Of a DNA stretch of 64,000 bases, positions 32,744-41,862 are shown piece after piece. Made by a program: the position numbers and the translations under genes. The notes under the pieces are model-generated. The model was given only the letters and a program-made list of their open reading frames with translations. It was not told the origin of the DNA and made no database searches. This DNA comes from Sulfotelmatobacter sp963788225 (GTDB lineage Bacteria > Acidobacteriota > Terriglobia > Terriglobales > Acidobacteriaceae), in assembly GCA_963788225.1 (NCBI GenBank), contig CAWBGI010000007.1, forward strand, positions 124,001 to 188,000, in the 5' to 3' direction. Numbering within the stretch: the first letter of the stretch is position 1; each line of letters starts with the position of its first letter.

Positions 32744-34750
32744 ATGTTTTCGTTTTCGTGGCCGAACCAAACGAACGGCACGACTGACGGTCGTCCCTCC
32801 GGCGACCACCCTTCGGGCAATCAAGCATCTGCCGTTGCCGAGCCTGACTTGACTCCCGCGCAGGCCGCGGAAATTCTGTGGGGTTTGGCGGGAGTGTTCA
32901 GCCAAAACCATGCTCCAACCAAGGCAAAACGCGTCGTCTATCGGCCGGGAAAAACAGATCACGGATGGTCCGCCGATGCACAGCTCCCGAATCTTGAGGC
33001 CCGGTATCGCGCTCTCGTAGAGCAGATTCCGGCCGTGGTGTTCATGGCCTATCTGGATCGTGGCATCGGCGAAGCCTATGTGAGTCCACAGATTGAAGCC
33101 GCTCTCGGTTTTTCCCAGGAAGAGTGGCTGGAAGATCCCGTGCGCTGGTACCGGCACATCCATCCCGACGATAAGCAGCGCTGGAGCATCGAAGCGGCCG
33201 AGATGTTTCTCACCGGCAACCCGCTGCGCTCCGCATATCGCGTAGTCTCGCGCGATGGGCGCGTCATTTGGTTTCATTGTGAAGCCAAAATGATCCGTAA
33301 AGAAAATGGGGAACCCTGGTTCATTCATGGCGTGGGTTTTGACATCACGGATCTGAAGCGGACCGAAGAGGCATTGCAGGAAGAGCGCAATGTGGTCTCC
33401 GCCATTCTCGATACTGTGGGCGCTTTGGTGTTGGTGCTTGACCCGGAAGGCCGCATCATCCGCTTCAACCGCGCCTGTGAACAGATGATGGGATACTCCT
33501 TCGCGGAAGTTGAGGGAAAGGCTATTTGGGATTTGTTTCTGGTGCCGGAAGAAGCGGAGCGATTCAGAATGTCGTTCCTGCAGACGCGCACCGACCAGCG
33601 TCCGCATGAGTACGAAACGTTATGGATGAGCCGGAACGGCATACAGAGAATCATTGCATGGTCGACCGCGGTCCTCCCGGGAGCGAGCGAGGGTGCTTCC
33701 TACATCATCGCGTCAGGAAGCGACATCACCGAGCGAAAACGTGCCGAGATAAAATTTCGCGGATTACTGGAAGCCGCGCCGGACGCGGTTGTGGTGGTCA
33801 ATCGAGAAGGCAAAATTGTCCTGGTCAACGCGCAGGTGGAGAAGTTGTTTGGCTACCGGCGCGAAGAGTTGCTGGGACAAGAACTCGAACTACTGGTGCC
33901 CGCGCGTCTGCGCCAAAAACATCCTGGACACCGCAGGCACTTTTTCGGAGAACCGCGGGTGCGGCCCATGGGAACCGGCAACGAGCTTTACGGGCTGCAT
34001 AAAGACGGCCGGGAATTCCCGGTGGAAATCAGCTTGAGTCCACTCGAAACCGAAGAGGGCGTGCTGGTTTCAAGCGCGATTCGTGACATCACCGAGCGCA
34101 AACATCTGGAGAAAACCATCCTAGAAATCAGCGCCCGCGAACAGCGCCGCATCGGGCAGGATCTGCACGATGGCTTGGGCCAGCACCTCACCGGCATCGC
34201 GTTCATGAGCAAGGTGCAGGAAAAGAAGCTGATGGAAAAGAACCTGCCCGAAGCCGCCGACGCTGCCAAGATCGTGAACCTGGTAAATGAGGCGATCCAC
34301 AAGACCCGTGAACTGGCGCGGGGGTTACTTCCGGTTGTATCTGACGCCCAGGGGTTGATGTCGGCCTTGCAGCAACTGGCGGGCGAAGTAGAAGATCTAT
34401 TCGCGGTCAGCTGCCGGTTCCAGTGCTTTACTCCCGTGCTGATCCACGATGACACAGTAGCTACGCATCTTTACTATATTGCCCGCGAGGCGGCGAACAA
34501 CGCGATTAAGCACGGGCACGCGCGCCAGATCGTTATCCGTCTCGCCGTCCTGCAGCGTCAGGGAGCGCTTACCATCCAGGACGACGGTTCTGGAATTGGC
34601 AGCATCACTCCCGGCAGCAAAGGAATGGGCCTTCACCTGATGAACTACAGGGCCAGGATGGTGGGCGGGGCTCTCGAAGTGCAACGCATCCCGAACGGCG
34701 GAACCATGGTCAGCTGTTTGTTTCCGGTTGGGGATGACGCGAGGAAGTGA
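32744..34750 (+). CDS. PAS-domain histidine kinase (HisKA_3, NarX/DegS type)
   Basis: A 668-residue soluble kinase. Three PAS domains start near ALVEQIPAVVFMAYLD, LDTVGALVLVLDPEG and LEAAPDAVVVVNREG. A HisKA_3 dimerisation domain has the phospho-His in REQRRIGQDLHDGLGQHL, followed by a HATPase domain with YYIAREAANNAIKHG, DDGSGI and GMGLHLMNYRA. No membrane helix or heme motif is visible. It overlaps the LuxR-type regulator and lies between the two hydrogenase small-subunit genes, so it probably controls hydrogenase expression in response to redox, oxygen or H2; the signal is unknown. Confidence 0.9.
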   Translation: MFSFSWPNQTNGTTDGRPSGDHPSGNQASAVAEPDLTPAQAAEILWGLAGVFSQNHAPTKAKRVVYRPGKTDHGWSADAQLPNLEARYRALVEQIPAVVFMAYLDRGIGEAYVSPQIEAALGFSQEEWLEDPVRWYRHIHPDDKQRWSIEAAEMFLTGNPLRSAYRVVSRDGRVIWFHCEAKMIRKENGEPWFIHGVGFDITDLKRTEEALQEERNVVSAILDTVGALVLVLDPEGRIIRFNRACEQMMGYSFAEVEGKAIWDLFLVPEEAERFRMSFLQTRTDQRPHEYETLWMSRNGIQRIIAWSTAVLPGASEGASYIIASGSDITERKRAEIKFRGLLEAAPDAVVVVNREGKIVLVNAQVEKLFGYRREELLGQELELLVPARLRQKHPGHRRHFFGEPRVRPMGTGNELYGLHKDGREFPVEISLSPLETEEGVLVSSAIRDITERKHLEKTILEISAREQRRIGQDLHDGLGQHLTGIAFMSKVQEKKLMEKNLPEAADAAKIVNLVNEAIHKTRELARGLLPVVSDAQGLMSALQQLAGEVEDLFAVSCRFQCFTPVLIHDDTVATHLYYIAREAANNAIKHGHARQIVIRLAVLQRQGALTIQDDGSGIGSITPGSKGMGLHLMNYRARMVGGALEVQRIPNGGTMVSCLFPVGDDARK

Positions 34751-34767
34751 AGAGGATTGTGCTGATC

Positions 34768-35469
34768 ATGAGCGTGACTTCCAAATCGCAAAACCATACT
34801 TCACAGAATCAGAGCGTCAAGAAAAGAATCCTGGTGGTCGATGACCATCCCATCGTGCGCCAGGGCCTGGCGCTGCTCATAAACCGCGAGCCCGATATGG
34901 TGGTTTGCGGCGAAGCCGAAGAGGCCATGGGCGCGCTGCATGTGCTGGCCTCGGCCCGGCCCGACGTGCTTATCGTGGACATCTCACTGACTGGCCCCGA
35001 TGGTCTCGACCTGCTAAAGACGATCCGCACCACTCATCCCTCTTTGCCGGTGTTGATTCTCTCTATGCACGATGAGTCGATCTATGCCGAACGCGCCCTC
35101 CGCGCCGGCGGCAATGGCTACATCATGAAACAAGAGGCCACGGAAAAGGTGCTGGTTGCCGTGCGCCGCATTCTGAGCGGAGAGGTTTATGTAAGCGACC
35201 GCATCGCCAACAAGATGCTGAAGCATTACATCACCGGCGCCGGCACTCTGCGAAGCTCCTCTATCGCCGATCTCAGCGACCGCGAACTGGAAGTGTTCCG
35301 CCTGATCGGAGAAGGTCACGGAACCCGGCAGATTGCAGAAGAACTGCACCTCAGCGTGAAAACCGTGGAATCCTACCAGGCCCACATCAAGGAAAAGCTG
35401 TCATTGCGCAGCGCCCGCGAACTCATGCAGCACGCCATTCAGTGGAGTATGAACGAAAAAGCGAGGTGA
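34768..35469 (+). CDS. LuxR/NarL-family response regulator
   Basis: A response regulator of 233 residues (240 from GTG 34747). Receiver: ILVVDDHPIVRQGL, phospho-Asp in VLIVDISLTGPDG, VLILSMHDES, and Lys in GYIMKQEA. Output: LuxR-type HTH, SDRELEVFRLIGEGHGTRQI then HLSVKTVESYQAHIKEKL. The HK gene end is next to or overlaps the start, so the two are a pair. Divided boxes AGGGAATCCCC in the next intergenic region could be its binding sites. Start is uncertain between GTG 34747 (4-bp overlap) and ATG 34768. Confidence 0.9.
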   Translation: MSVTSKSQNHTSQNQSVKKRILVVDDHPIVRQGLALLINREPDMVVCGEAEEAMGALHVLASARPDVLIVDISLTGPDGLDLLKTIRTTHPSLPVLILSMHDESIYAERALRAGGNGYIMKQEATEKVLVAVRRILSGEVYVSDRIANKMLKHYITGAGTLRSSSIADLSDRELEVFRLIGEGHGTRQIAEELHLSVKTVESYQAHIKEKLSLRSARELMQHAIQWSMNEKAR

Positions 35470-35789
35470 TCGGTGAGATCCGTTTCCTGGCCCCTGCTCC
35501 ATTTCCTTTCACATTGCTGATCACGAAAATAATCGGGAAGGGATACAAGGTATAAGGGAATCCCCGATGCCATTCGTAGTTCTTCCCCCAACGGGAAAAC
35601 GTGGCGCTCCCGCTTGTAGGGAATCCCCTGTATTGTCCATTCTACCTTCGCGCACTTAGTGTTTGGTTTTGGGAAACCTAGTAATACAACCATGAGAACC
35701 GCCCTGGTTTCTATCTCTGCCGTGTGCGATTCCCAACCTAATGATTTTTCGGCCTCCGTCCTTAACGGTTGATGTGGGAAAGGAGAACT
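35470..35789 (+). promoter_or_regulatory. Control region of the hhyS2-hhyL operon with twin 11-bp boxes
   Basis: No gene is supported here. AGGGAATCCCC occurs at 35555-35565 and again at 35618-35628, exactly 63 bp apart (six helical turns). The core GGGAATCCC is palindromic except for its centre. A third, inverted GATTCCC lies at 35728. TATAAG at 35551 overlaps the first box, which could therefore occlude or position polymerase. AGGAG at 35781-35785 serves the hhyS2 ATG. Confidence 0.5.
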
Positions 35790-36854
35790 ATGGCAGCGGA
35801 AACAGTTCCGTACGGTCGAGTCACGCAAAAACCATCCCCTGTCGCCGAGGTACACATACTCTGGATCACCGCCGGTCTGGGCTGTGATGGAGACTCGGTT
35901 TCAGTCACTGCAGCTACTCAACCCAGCATCGAAGATGTTCTGTTAGGAGCAATCCCCGGACTTCCGAAAGTGCACCTCCACAACCCCGTGCTGGCTTATG
36001 AAGTCGGCGATGATTTCATGAAGTACTGGTATATGGCCGAGAAGGGCCAGCTGGAGCCGTTTGTTTTGGTGGTGGAAGGCTCCATCCCCAACGAGAAGAT
36101 CAAGAAAGAAGGATACTGGGCCGGCCTCGGAACTGATCCTAAGACCAATCAGCCCATCACCACTAATGAGTGGATCGATCGTCTCGCCCCCAAGGCGCTG
36201 GCAGTTGTCGCCTGCGGAACCTGCGCCACTTATGGCGGGATTCATGCCATGGAAGGCAATCCCACAGGCGCGATGGGGCTCGCGGATTACCTCGGCTGGG
36301 ACTGGCGATCCAAGGCAGGTCTTCCGATCGTCAATGTTCCGGGGTGCCCGGTTCAGCCCGACAACTTTATGGAAACCGTGCTCTACCTGCTCTATCAGGT
36401 GGCGGGACTCGCGCCCATGATTCCGCTCGACGACCAACTGCGTCCTACGTGGCTATTCGGCAAGACGGTCCACGAAGGTTGCGATCGGGCCGGTTACTAC
36501 GAGCAGGGCGATTTCGCCGAGGTGTACGGCTCGCCAAAGTGCATTGTGAAGCTGGGATGCTGGGGCCCAGTAGTGAACTGCAACGTACCGAAACGCGGCT
36601 GGATGGCCGGCATCGGCGGCTGCCCCAACGTAGGGGGCATCTGCATTGGCTGTACCATGCCTGGCTTCCCGGACAAGTTCATGCCTTTCATGGACGAACC
36701 GCCCGGCGCGAGGGTTTCCAGCGGAGCTGTCGGCGTCTATGGCCGCGCCATTCGTGCTTTGCGCTCCGTCACCCAGGCCACTGTCAACAAGGAACCGAAG
36801 TGGCGTCATCCGCGCGCGGAACTGACCACCGGATACCACGCCAGATCGTACTGA
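35790..36854 (+). CDS. hhyS: [NiFe]-hydrogenase small subunit, second copy (group 1h)
   Basis: A 354-residue small subunit that precedes the large subunit by 40 bp and is therefore the probable structural partner. Fe-S ligands match group 1h: GLGCDGDS (Asp in the proximal cluster), ACGTCATYGG, VPGCPVQPDNF, EGCDRAGYY, LGCWGPVVNCN and CPNVGGICIGCTMPG. No Tat signal. The C-terminal tail (KWRHPRAELTTGYHARSY) is the part missing from the first copy. ATG 35790 with AGGAG is chosen over ATG 35769. Electrons from H2 would pass through three clusters to a quinone-linked acceptor. Confidence 0.93.
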   Translation: MAAETVPYGRVTQKPSPVAEVHILWITAGLGCDGDSVSVTAATQPSIEDVLLGAIPGLPKVHLHNPVLAYEVGDDFMKYWYMAEKGQLEPFVLVVEGSIPNEKIKKEGYWAGLGTDPKTNQPITTNEWIDRLAPKALAVVACGTCATYGGIHAMEGNPTGAMGLADYLGWDWRSKAGLPIVNVPGCPVQPDNFMETVLYLLYQVAGLAPMIPLDDQLRPTWLFGKTVHEGCDRAGYYEQGDFAEVYGSPKCIVKLGCWGPVVNCNVPKRGWMAGIGGCPNVGGICIGCTMPGFPDKFMPFMDEPPGARVSSGAVGVYGRAIRALRSVTQATVNKEPKWRHPRAELTTGYHARSY

Positions 36855-36894
36855 GGGAAGCACGGAGAGATCAAGAATCCAAAGGAGCGATCGA

Positions 36895-38692
36895 ATGAGC
36901 ACTATTACCGCACCTACCCAGGATGTTTCCAGCAAGAAGAGGAATTTGGTGGAGATGAATTGGGACCCAATTACCAGGATTGTCGGCAGCCTGGGGATCT
37001 TTACCAAAATCGACTTTGAGAACCGGCATGTGGTCGAGTGTCACAGCACCTCTTCCATCTTTCGCGGGTACAGCATCTTCATGAAGGGCAAAGACCCGCG
37101 CGACGCTCACTTCATCACCAGCCGCATCTGCGGAATTTGCGGCGACAACCACGCCACCTGCGCCACCTACGCGCAAAACATGGCATTCGGCGTGAAACCG
37201 CCTCCTATCGCCGAGTGGATCGTCAACCTCGGCGAAGCCGCCGAGTACATGTTCGATCACAATATTTTCCAGGACAATCTGGTCGGCGTTGATTTCTGCG
37301 AGCAGATGGTCAAGGAAACCAATCCCAAGGTCTGGGCCAAGGCACAGTCGACCCCGGCGCCGCACTCCCACCTTCACGGATACAAGAACATTTCCGACAT
37401 CATGACCGCGCTCAATCCGTTTACCGGGGCGTTCTACCGCGAAGCTCTGGTGATGAGCCGCATGACGCGTGAGATGTTCTGCCTCATGGAAGGCCGCCAC
37501 GTTCATCCGTCCACTTTGTATCCCGGCGGCGTGGGGACGGTGCCGACTATCCAGCTCTTCACCGACTACCTTGTTCGCCTGATGAAGTATGTCGAATTCA
37601 TGAAGAAGGTCGTACCGCTGCACGATGATCTGTTCGATTTCTTCTATCAGGCACTTCCCGGCTATGAGGAAGTCGGCAGGCGACGCGTGCTGCTGGCGTG
37701 CTGGGGGTCGTTCAACGATCCCGATCACTGCGATTACACCTATAAGAATATGACGAACTGGGGCCGCAGCATGTTCGTCACTCCGGGCATTGTCGTCGAC
37801 GGCAAGCTGGTGACCACCGATCTGGTGGACATCAACCTGAACATCCGTATTCTGCTCGGCAGTTCGTATTACGACGAGTGGAAGAATTCGCAGACATTCG
37901 TCAAGACTGATCCTCTGGGGAATCCGGTCGAACAAAAACCATCCCTGGAATCAGACCACGATTCCGCGTCCGCAGAAGCGTGATTTCGGCGGCAAGTACA
38001 CCTGGGTCATGTCGCCGCGCTGGTTCGACAAGCGGACAGGTGATCATTTGGCGATGGACACCGGAGGCGGCCCCATCGCTCGCCTCTGGGCAACCGCGCT
38101 GGCTGGCCTGGTTGACATTGGATACATCAAAGCCACGGGCAGCAGCGTGAAGATGTATCTGCCCAAGACGACATCGCTGCCAGAGGTCGAATTCGAATGG
38201 AAAGTTCCCAAGTGGAGTAATGCTATCGAACGCGACCGGGCACGAACTTACTTCCAGGTGTACGCTGCTTGCGCCGCCCTCCATTTCATGGAGAAGGCAT
38301 TGGCAGAGTTGCACGCGGGCCACACCAAGACCTGGACGGAATTTAAGGTGCCTGAAGAAGCCATTGGATGCGGCTTCCACGAGGCAGTTCGCGGCGTGCT
38401 TTCGCATCATGTCGTGATCAAAGAAGGCAAGATTGCCAACTATCATCCGTATCCTCCGACTCCCTGGAATGCCAATCCGCGCGATATTTACGGCACTCCG
38501 GGTCCGTATGAGGATGCTGTGCAGAACACGCCGATCTTCGAAGAGAACGGTCCCGACAAGTTCAAGGGAATCGATATCATGCGTGCAGTGCGCAGCTTTG
38601 ATCCATGTTTGCCGTGCGGTGTCCACATGTACTTGGGCAACGGAAAAGTGTTGGAGACGCATCATTCGCCGATGTTTGGACTCCAGCCCTAA
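36895..38692 (+). CDS. hhyL: [NiFe]-hydrogenase large subunit, split by one-base frameshift
   Basis: The catalytic subunit, about 598 residues if one base is removed. N-terminal Ni ligands in RICGICGDNHATCA; C-terminal ligands in RSFDPCLPCGVHM. As sequenced, the first frame stops at 37983 after running into SLESDHDSASAEA, which is foreign to the family. From 37922 the next frame reads NKNHPWNQTTIPRPQKRDFG and continues to the end. Deleting one A at 37931-37932 (GAAC to GAC) gives VDKNHPWNQTTIPRP without a gap. All catalytic residues remain. I regard an assembly or read error as likeliest, but real inactivation is not excluded. Confidence 0.88.
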
Positions 38693-38718
38693 GCCTGTTG
38701 CCGTAGTTTGTGCGACCT

Positions 38719-38807
38719 GGGAGTGAGGGCGGCGATTTCGGCTTGCCAGACATACCCGAGGAACGGCCTGTTTGGCATTCCGAACTCCGTTCTCACTCCT
38801 ATTTTTT
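38719..38807 (+). terminator. Long stem-loop followed by T-run after hhyL
   Basis: Arm 38719-38752 (starting GGGAGTGAGGGCGG, ending TTGCCAGACA) pairs with arm 38769-38799 (TGTTTGGCATTCCGAA to CTCACTCC) over about 31 positions with few mismatches and some G-U pairs; loop 16 bases. TTTTTT follows at 38802-38807. It could terminate part of the transcripts or protect the hhyS2-hhyL message, lowering expression of the accessory genes downstream. A mobile palindrome is the alternative. Confidence 0.6.
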
Positions 38808-38831
38808 AGCACTGTTTGACAAGGAGCATTG

Positions 38832-39410
38832 GTGGCCGAGAACAGAGATTTTCGCGAAGACATAGAGCGCATCGGAGGGCTGGTTCAAGAGATCGAATCG
38901 ATCGCCGACCCGGCGGTGCGCGCTGCGACAAAAAACCTGGTGCAGTCGCTGATGGATCTGCACGGCGCTGCCTTTGAAAAGGCGCTCGACATCGTCGCCG
39001 ACGCCGGCGAACCGGGAATGAACATCATTGACCGACTCGGCCGCGATTCGCTGGTGAGCAGCGTTTTGATTCTTTACGGCCTGCATCCCGAGGATTTCGA
39101 GACGCGCGTGGTAAAGGCAGTCGATAAGGTGCGGCCGCAATTGCGCAAACAGGGCTGTGAAGTTGAACTGCTCAGTGTGGCAGATGGCGGGATCAGTCTG
39201 CGAGTAGAAACCGGGTCACACACTTGCGGCTCAACCGCTAAAACTCTGCAGGCCATGCTCGAAGGAGCCATGTACGACGCTGCACCGGATTTGATCTCTC
39301 TGGTCATTGAAGGATTTGAGGCTAAGCCGGCTTCCGGATTTGTAGCCCTGGATAAGTTGATGAGCGGCGCCGTTGCGCCGCTCGTTCAAACGCCGCAGAG
39401 TGGCGATTAA
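38832..39410 (+). CDS. NifU C-terminal-like protein of the hydrogenase cluster
   Basis: A 192-residue protein. N-terminal helical half (IERIGGLVQEIESIADPAVRAAT) and a C-terminal NifU-like domain (KAVDKVRPQLRKQGCEVELLSVADGGISLRVET). NifU scaffolds bind an Fe-S cluster through CxxC; here the motif reads HTCGSTAK, with one Cys only, so it may need a partner or have lost cluster binding. Such a protein is a regular member of group 1h loci as I recall them, where it could serve Fe-S delivery to the small subunit. GTG 38832 has AAGGAG 5 bases upstream. Confidence 0.75.
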   Translation: MAENRDFREDIERIGGLVQEIESIADPAVRAATKNLVQSLMDLHGAAFEKALDIVADAGEPGMNIIDRLGRDSLVSSVLILYGLHPEDFETRVVKAVDKVRPQLRKQGCEVELLSVADGGISLRVETGSHTCGSTAKTLQAMLEGAMYDAAPDLISLVIEGFEAKPASGFVALDKLMSGAVAPLVQTPQSGD

Positions 39411-39426
39411 CGGGACCGTGGCAATC

Positions 39427-40101
39427 ATGAGCGCAGGGCAATTCACAGAACCCGCCGCCGGCTTTGGAACTTTGCGCCAACTGGCACGCCGCGAGCGACC
39501 GGTGGAGCGTTGCGAACTTTGCAGCGTGGGCTTGCGGCCGGATCATCCGCACCTGATCGAACTGGCGCAACGCAAGCTACTCTGCACGTGTGAAGCCTGC
39601 GCGATTCTGTTCAGCGGCCAGGGAGTGAAGTTCAAGCGCGTGCCTCGGCGCGTGCGGTCGCTTCCGGGCTTCAATCTCAGCGACGCCGAATGGAACGGCT
39701 TGATGGTCCCAATCAACATGGCCTTCTTTTTCCGAAGCAGTCTTGAGGAGCGTGTCGTCGCGCTTTATCCCAGCCCCGCCGGCGCCACCGAATCGCTGCT
39801 GGCGCTCGAATCCTGGAACGACATCGTGGCGCGTAATTCGATTCTGCGAGAAATGGAATCTGATGTGGAAGGTTTGCTGGTCAACCGTCTCGGCTATTCC
39901 CGGGGATACTCGGCTGCGGAATATTATCTGCTCCCCATCGACGAATGCTACAAGCTGGTGGGGCTGATCCGCATGCATTGGAAGGGTCTTTCCGGCGGCT
40001 CAGAAGTGTGGAAAGAACTAGGTGAATTCTTTACAGGATTGAAAGCACGATCAGTCGAGGTTAAACCCACAACCCCGGTGGAAGAGGAGTTTCATGCCTG
40101 A
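39427..40101 (+). CDS. DUF5947-like protein of the hydrogenase cluster
   Basis: A 224-residue protein that I match from memory to DUF5947, associated with group 1h hydrogenase loci. The N-terminus has a zinc-ribbon-like group (RCELCSVGL, then LLCTCEACAILFSG). The remainder is alpha/beta with conserved MVPINMAFFF, YPSPAGATESLL and YYLLPIDECYKLVGLIR. Function unknown; a maturation or assembly role is inferred from context. ATG 39427 is chosen 16 bp after the preceding stop; GTG 39418 is possible. It overlaps the next gene by 8 bp. Confidence 0.7.
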   Translation: MSAGQFTEPAAGFGTLRQLARRERPVERCELCSVGLRPDHPHLIELAQRKLLCTCEACAILFSGQGVKFKRVPRRVRSLPGFNLSDAEWNGLMVPINMAFFFRSSLEERVVALYPSPAGATESLLALESWNDIVARNSILREMESDVEGLLVNRLGYSRGYSAAEYYLLPIDECYKLVGLIRMHWKGLSGGSEVWKELGEFFTGLKARSVEVKPTTPVEEEFHA

Positions 40102-40741
40102 CTTGAATTTTCAGGTAGAGCGCGCCGAGGTGGTTTCGAATGCGGCTTCGCCGCTGCTTGCCTTTAAACTTCGGCTGACGAATTCCACTCCGGAAGAGAC
40201 CATCCACACGGTGGCGTTGCGTTGCCAGATTCAGATTGAAGTCACCCGCCGCAAGTACACTCCGGAGGATCAGGCGCGTCTTCGCGACCTCTTTGACGAA
40301 CCCAGCCGCTGGAGCCAGACTCTGAAAAATCTGCTGTGGACTCACGCCAGCATAGTCGTTCCGTCATTTCAGGACACGACCGTGGCCGATCTCTCTGTGC
40401 CCTGCACATTCGATTTCAACATTGCCGCCACAAAATATTTCGATGGCCTTACCGATGGCGAAGTTCCCATCTGTTTTCAGTTCAGCGGCACGGTTTTCTA
40501 TGCGAACGCGGGAGGCGGCTTGCAGGTCGCCCCCATTTCCTGGGACAAGGAGACCCGATTCCGGCTGCCGGTAAAAGTCTGGCGGGACATGATGGAGTCC
40601 TACTATCCCAACAGCGCCTGGCTGTGCCTGCACAAGGACGCTTTTGATCGCCTGCATCAATACAAGGTCCGGCATGGCATTCCGAGCTGGGAAGAAGCGA
40701 TCGAGAGTCTTATTCCGGCGGAAGAGACGGTGGTCCAATGA
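40094..40741 (+). CDS. DUF6084-like protein of the hydrogenase cluster
   Basis: A 215-residue protein, matched from memory to DUF6084. It starts MPDLNFQVERAEVVSNAASP and has a beta-sandwich-like first half (LAFKLRLTNSTPEETIHTVALRC), an ICFQFSGTVFYAN strand pair, and a conserved C-terminal RMMESYYPN-like segment (WRDMMESYYPNSAWLCL). There are no metal-binding cysteine pairs and no signal peptide. The 8-bp overlap with the upstream gene and 4-bp overlap with the downstream gene show translational coupling, so it is probably needed in stoichiometric amounts with its neighbours for hydrogenase assembly. Confidence 0.7.
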   Translation: MPDLNFQVERAEVVSNAASPLLAFKLRLTNSTPEETIHTVALRCQIQIEVTRRKYTPEDQARLRDLFDEPSRWSQTLKNLLWTHASIVVPSFQDTTVADLSVPCTFDFNIAATKYFDGLTDGEVPICFQFSGTVFYANAGGGLQVAPISWDKETRFRLPVKVWRDMMESYYPNSAWLCLHKDAFDRLHQYKVRHGIPSWEEAIESLIPAEETVVQ

Positions 40742-41862
40742 AGGATAGTCCAAGGAAGGATGGTCCAAGGAACCTCGCGACGGTCGACAAGATTGCGAAA
40801 GCGGTGCTCTACGAGGGATACATGCTCTATCCCTACCGCCCGTCGTCCGTGAAGAATCAGCAGCGCTGGAATTTCGGCGTGCTGTGCCCGCAGTCTTACA
40901 GCGAAGCGCAGAAAGGCTGCGAGGCGTGGACCATGCAGACGGAATGCCTGGTTGAGGCGAATTCGCTAACCACGCTCGAAATACGGATTCGCTTTCTTCA
41001 GTTGGTAGCGCGGTCGGTTGGCGAACTCGCGAAGCCAGCGAGCGAGTTGCCCGCCGCCGAAATACCAGAGTTTCATCTAGTGGGAAGACTTGAGGTGGGG
41101 GGCCGCGTCTATCAGCCCTGGCAGGAAGCGGTCGAACGCGAAGTAATCTTGCCGGTGTGTAAAGTGGAGGGGCTCGTCGACTCGCCGCTATCGCAGTCGT
41201 TCACATTCCCCCCCGACAAGCAATTTGAGTATCTGCGTAACGAGGGCGGACCGATCACCGGTGTAATCATCCGCGAGCAAAGCTTGCTGCTAGGAATGAT
41301 CGAGGCCAGAAGCGAGCAAGTTGGCGATGGCCTGTTCAAAGTCAGCGTGCGCATTCGCAACCGGACGCCTTTTGCCGCCGCGCATCAAGCCAGCCGCGAG
41401 GACGCCCTGCTGAGTTCTCTGGCCTCGGCGCACACGCTTTTGGGCGTGAAAACGGGCAAGTTTATCTCCCTGATCGCTCCTCCAGAGGAATTGAGCCACC
41501 TGAACGCGAGTTGCAAGAACGAAGGAACCTGGCCTGTCCTTGTCGGTGAGGAAGGGCAATGTGACACGCTGCTTTCATCGCCGATCATTCTTTACGACTA
41601 TCCGCAGATCGCTCCCGAGAGTGCCGGAGATCTGTTTGACGGAACCGAAATCGATGAGATTCTCTCCCTCCGAATCATGACACTGACCGACGAGGAGAAG
41701 CGCGAAATGAGCCAGTCAGACGAGCGCGCCCGCCAGATGCTGGAGCGCACGGAAACCATGCCGGTGGAGCAGTTGATGAAGTTGCACGGCGTGCTTCGCA
41801 ACCTGCGCCCGGTCGATCCTCACCCGGTCGATCCTCGCTCACCCCAGGAGGAAACCCAATGA
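40738..41862 (+). CDS. Conserved hydrogenase-cluster protein of unknown function
   Basis: A 374-residue protein I cannot assign to a named family. It begins with basic repeats (KDSPRKDGPRN), then KAVLYEGYMLYPYRPSSVKN and RWNFGVLCPQSY. The centre is beta-rich (VSVRIRNRTPFAAAH). The C-terminal third has helices (LTDEEKREMSQSDERARQML) and ends in a short repeat, PVDPHPVDPRSP, from duplicated GTCGATCCTC DNA. No TM helix or signal peptide. Overlaps on both sides place it in the accessory operon; genes of this kind accompany DUF5947 and DUF6084 in group 1h loci, so a role in assembly or oligomerisation is plausible. Confidence 0.65.
   Translation: MKDSPRKDGPRNLATVDKIAKAVLYEGYMLYPYRPSSVKNQQRWNFGVLCPQSYSEAQKGCEAWTMQTECLVEANSLTTLEIRIRFLQLVARSVGELAKPASELPAAEIPEFHLVGRLEVGGRVYQPWQEAVEREVILPVCKVEGLVDSPLSQSFTFPPDKQFEYLRNEGGPITGVIIREQSLLLGMIEARSEQVGDGLFKVSVRIRNRTPFAAAHQASREDALLSSLASAHTLLGVKTGKFISLIAPPEELSHLNASCKNEGTWPVLVGEEGQCDTLLSSPIILYDYPQIAPESAGDLFDGTEIDEILSLRIMTLTDEEKREMSQSDERARQMLERTETMPVEQLMKLHGVLRNLRPVDPHPVDPRSPQEETQ

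Noticed and set aside
35439..35855. 138-codon minus-strand frame in the hhyS2 promoter region
   Set aside because: No domain, no ribosome site, composition unlike neighbours, and it covers conserved-looking regulatory boxes.
36895..38692. Programmed frameshift in hhyL
   Set aside because: The site GTCGAACAAAAACC lacks a canonical X-XXY-YYZ slippery heptamer at the exchange point with a stimulatory structure, and two similar single-base breaks elsewhere favour an error.
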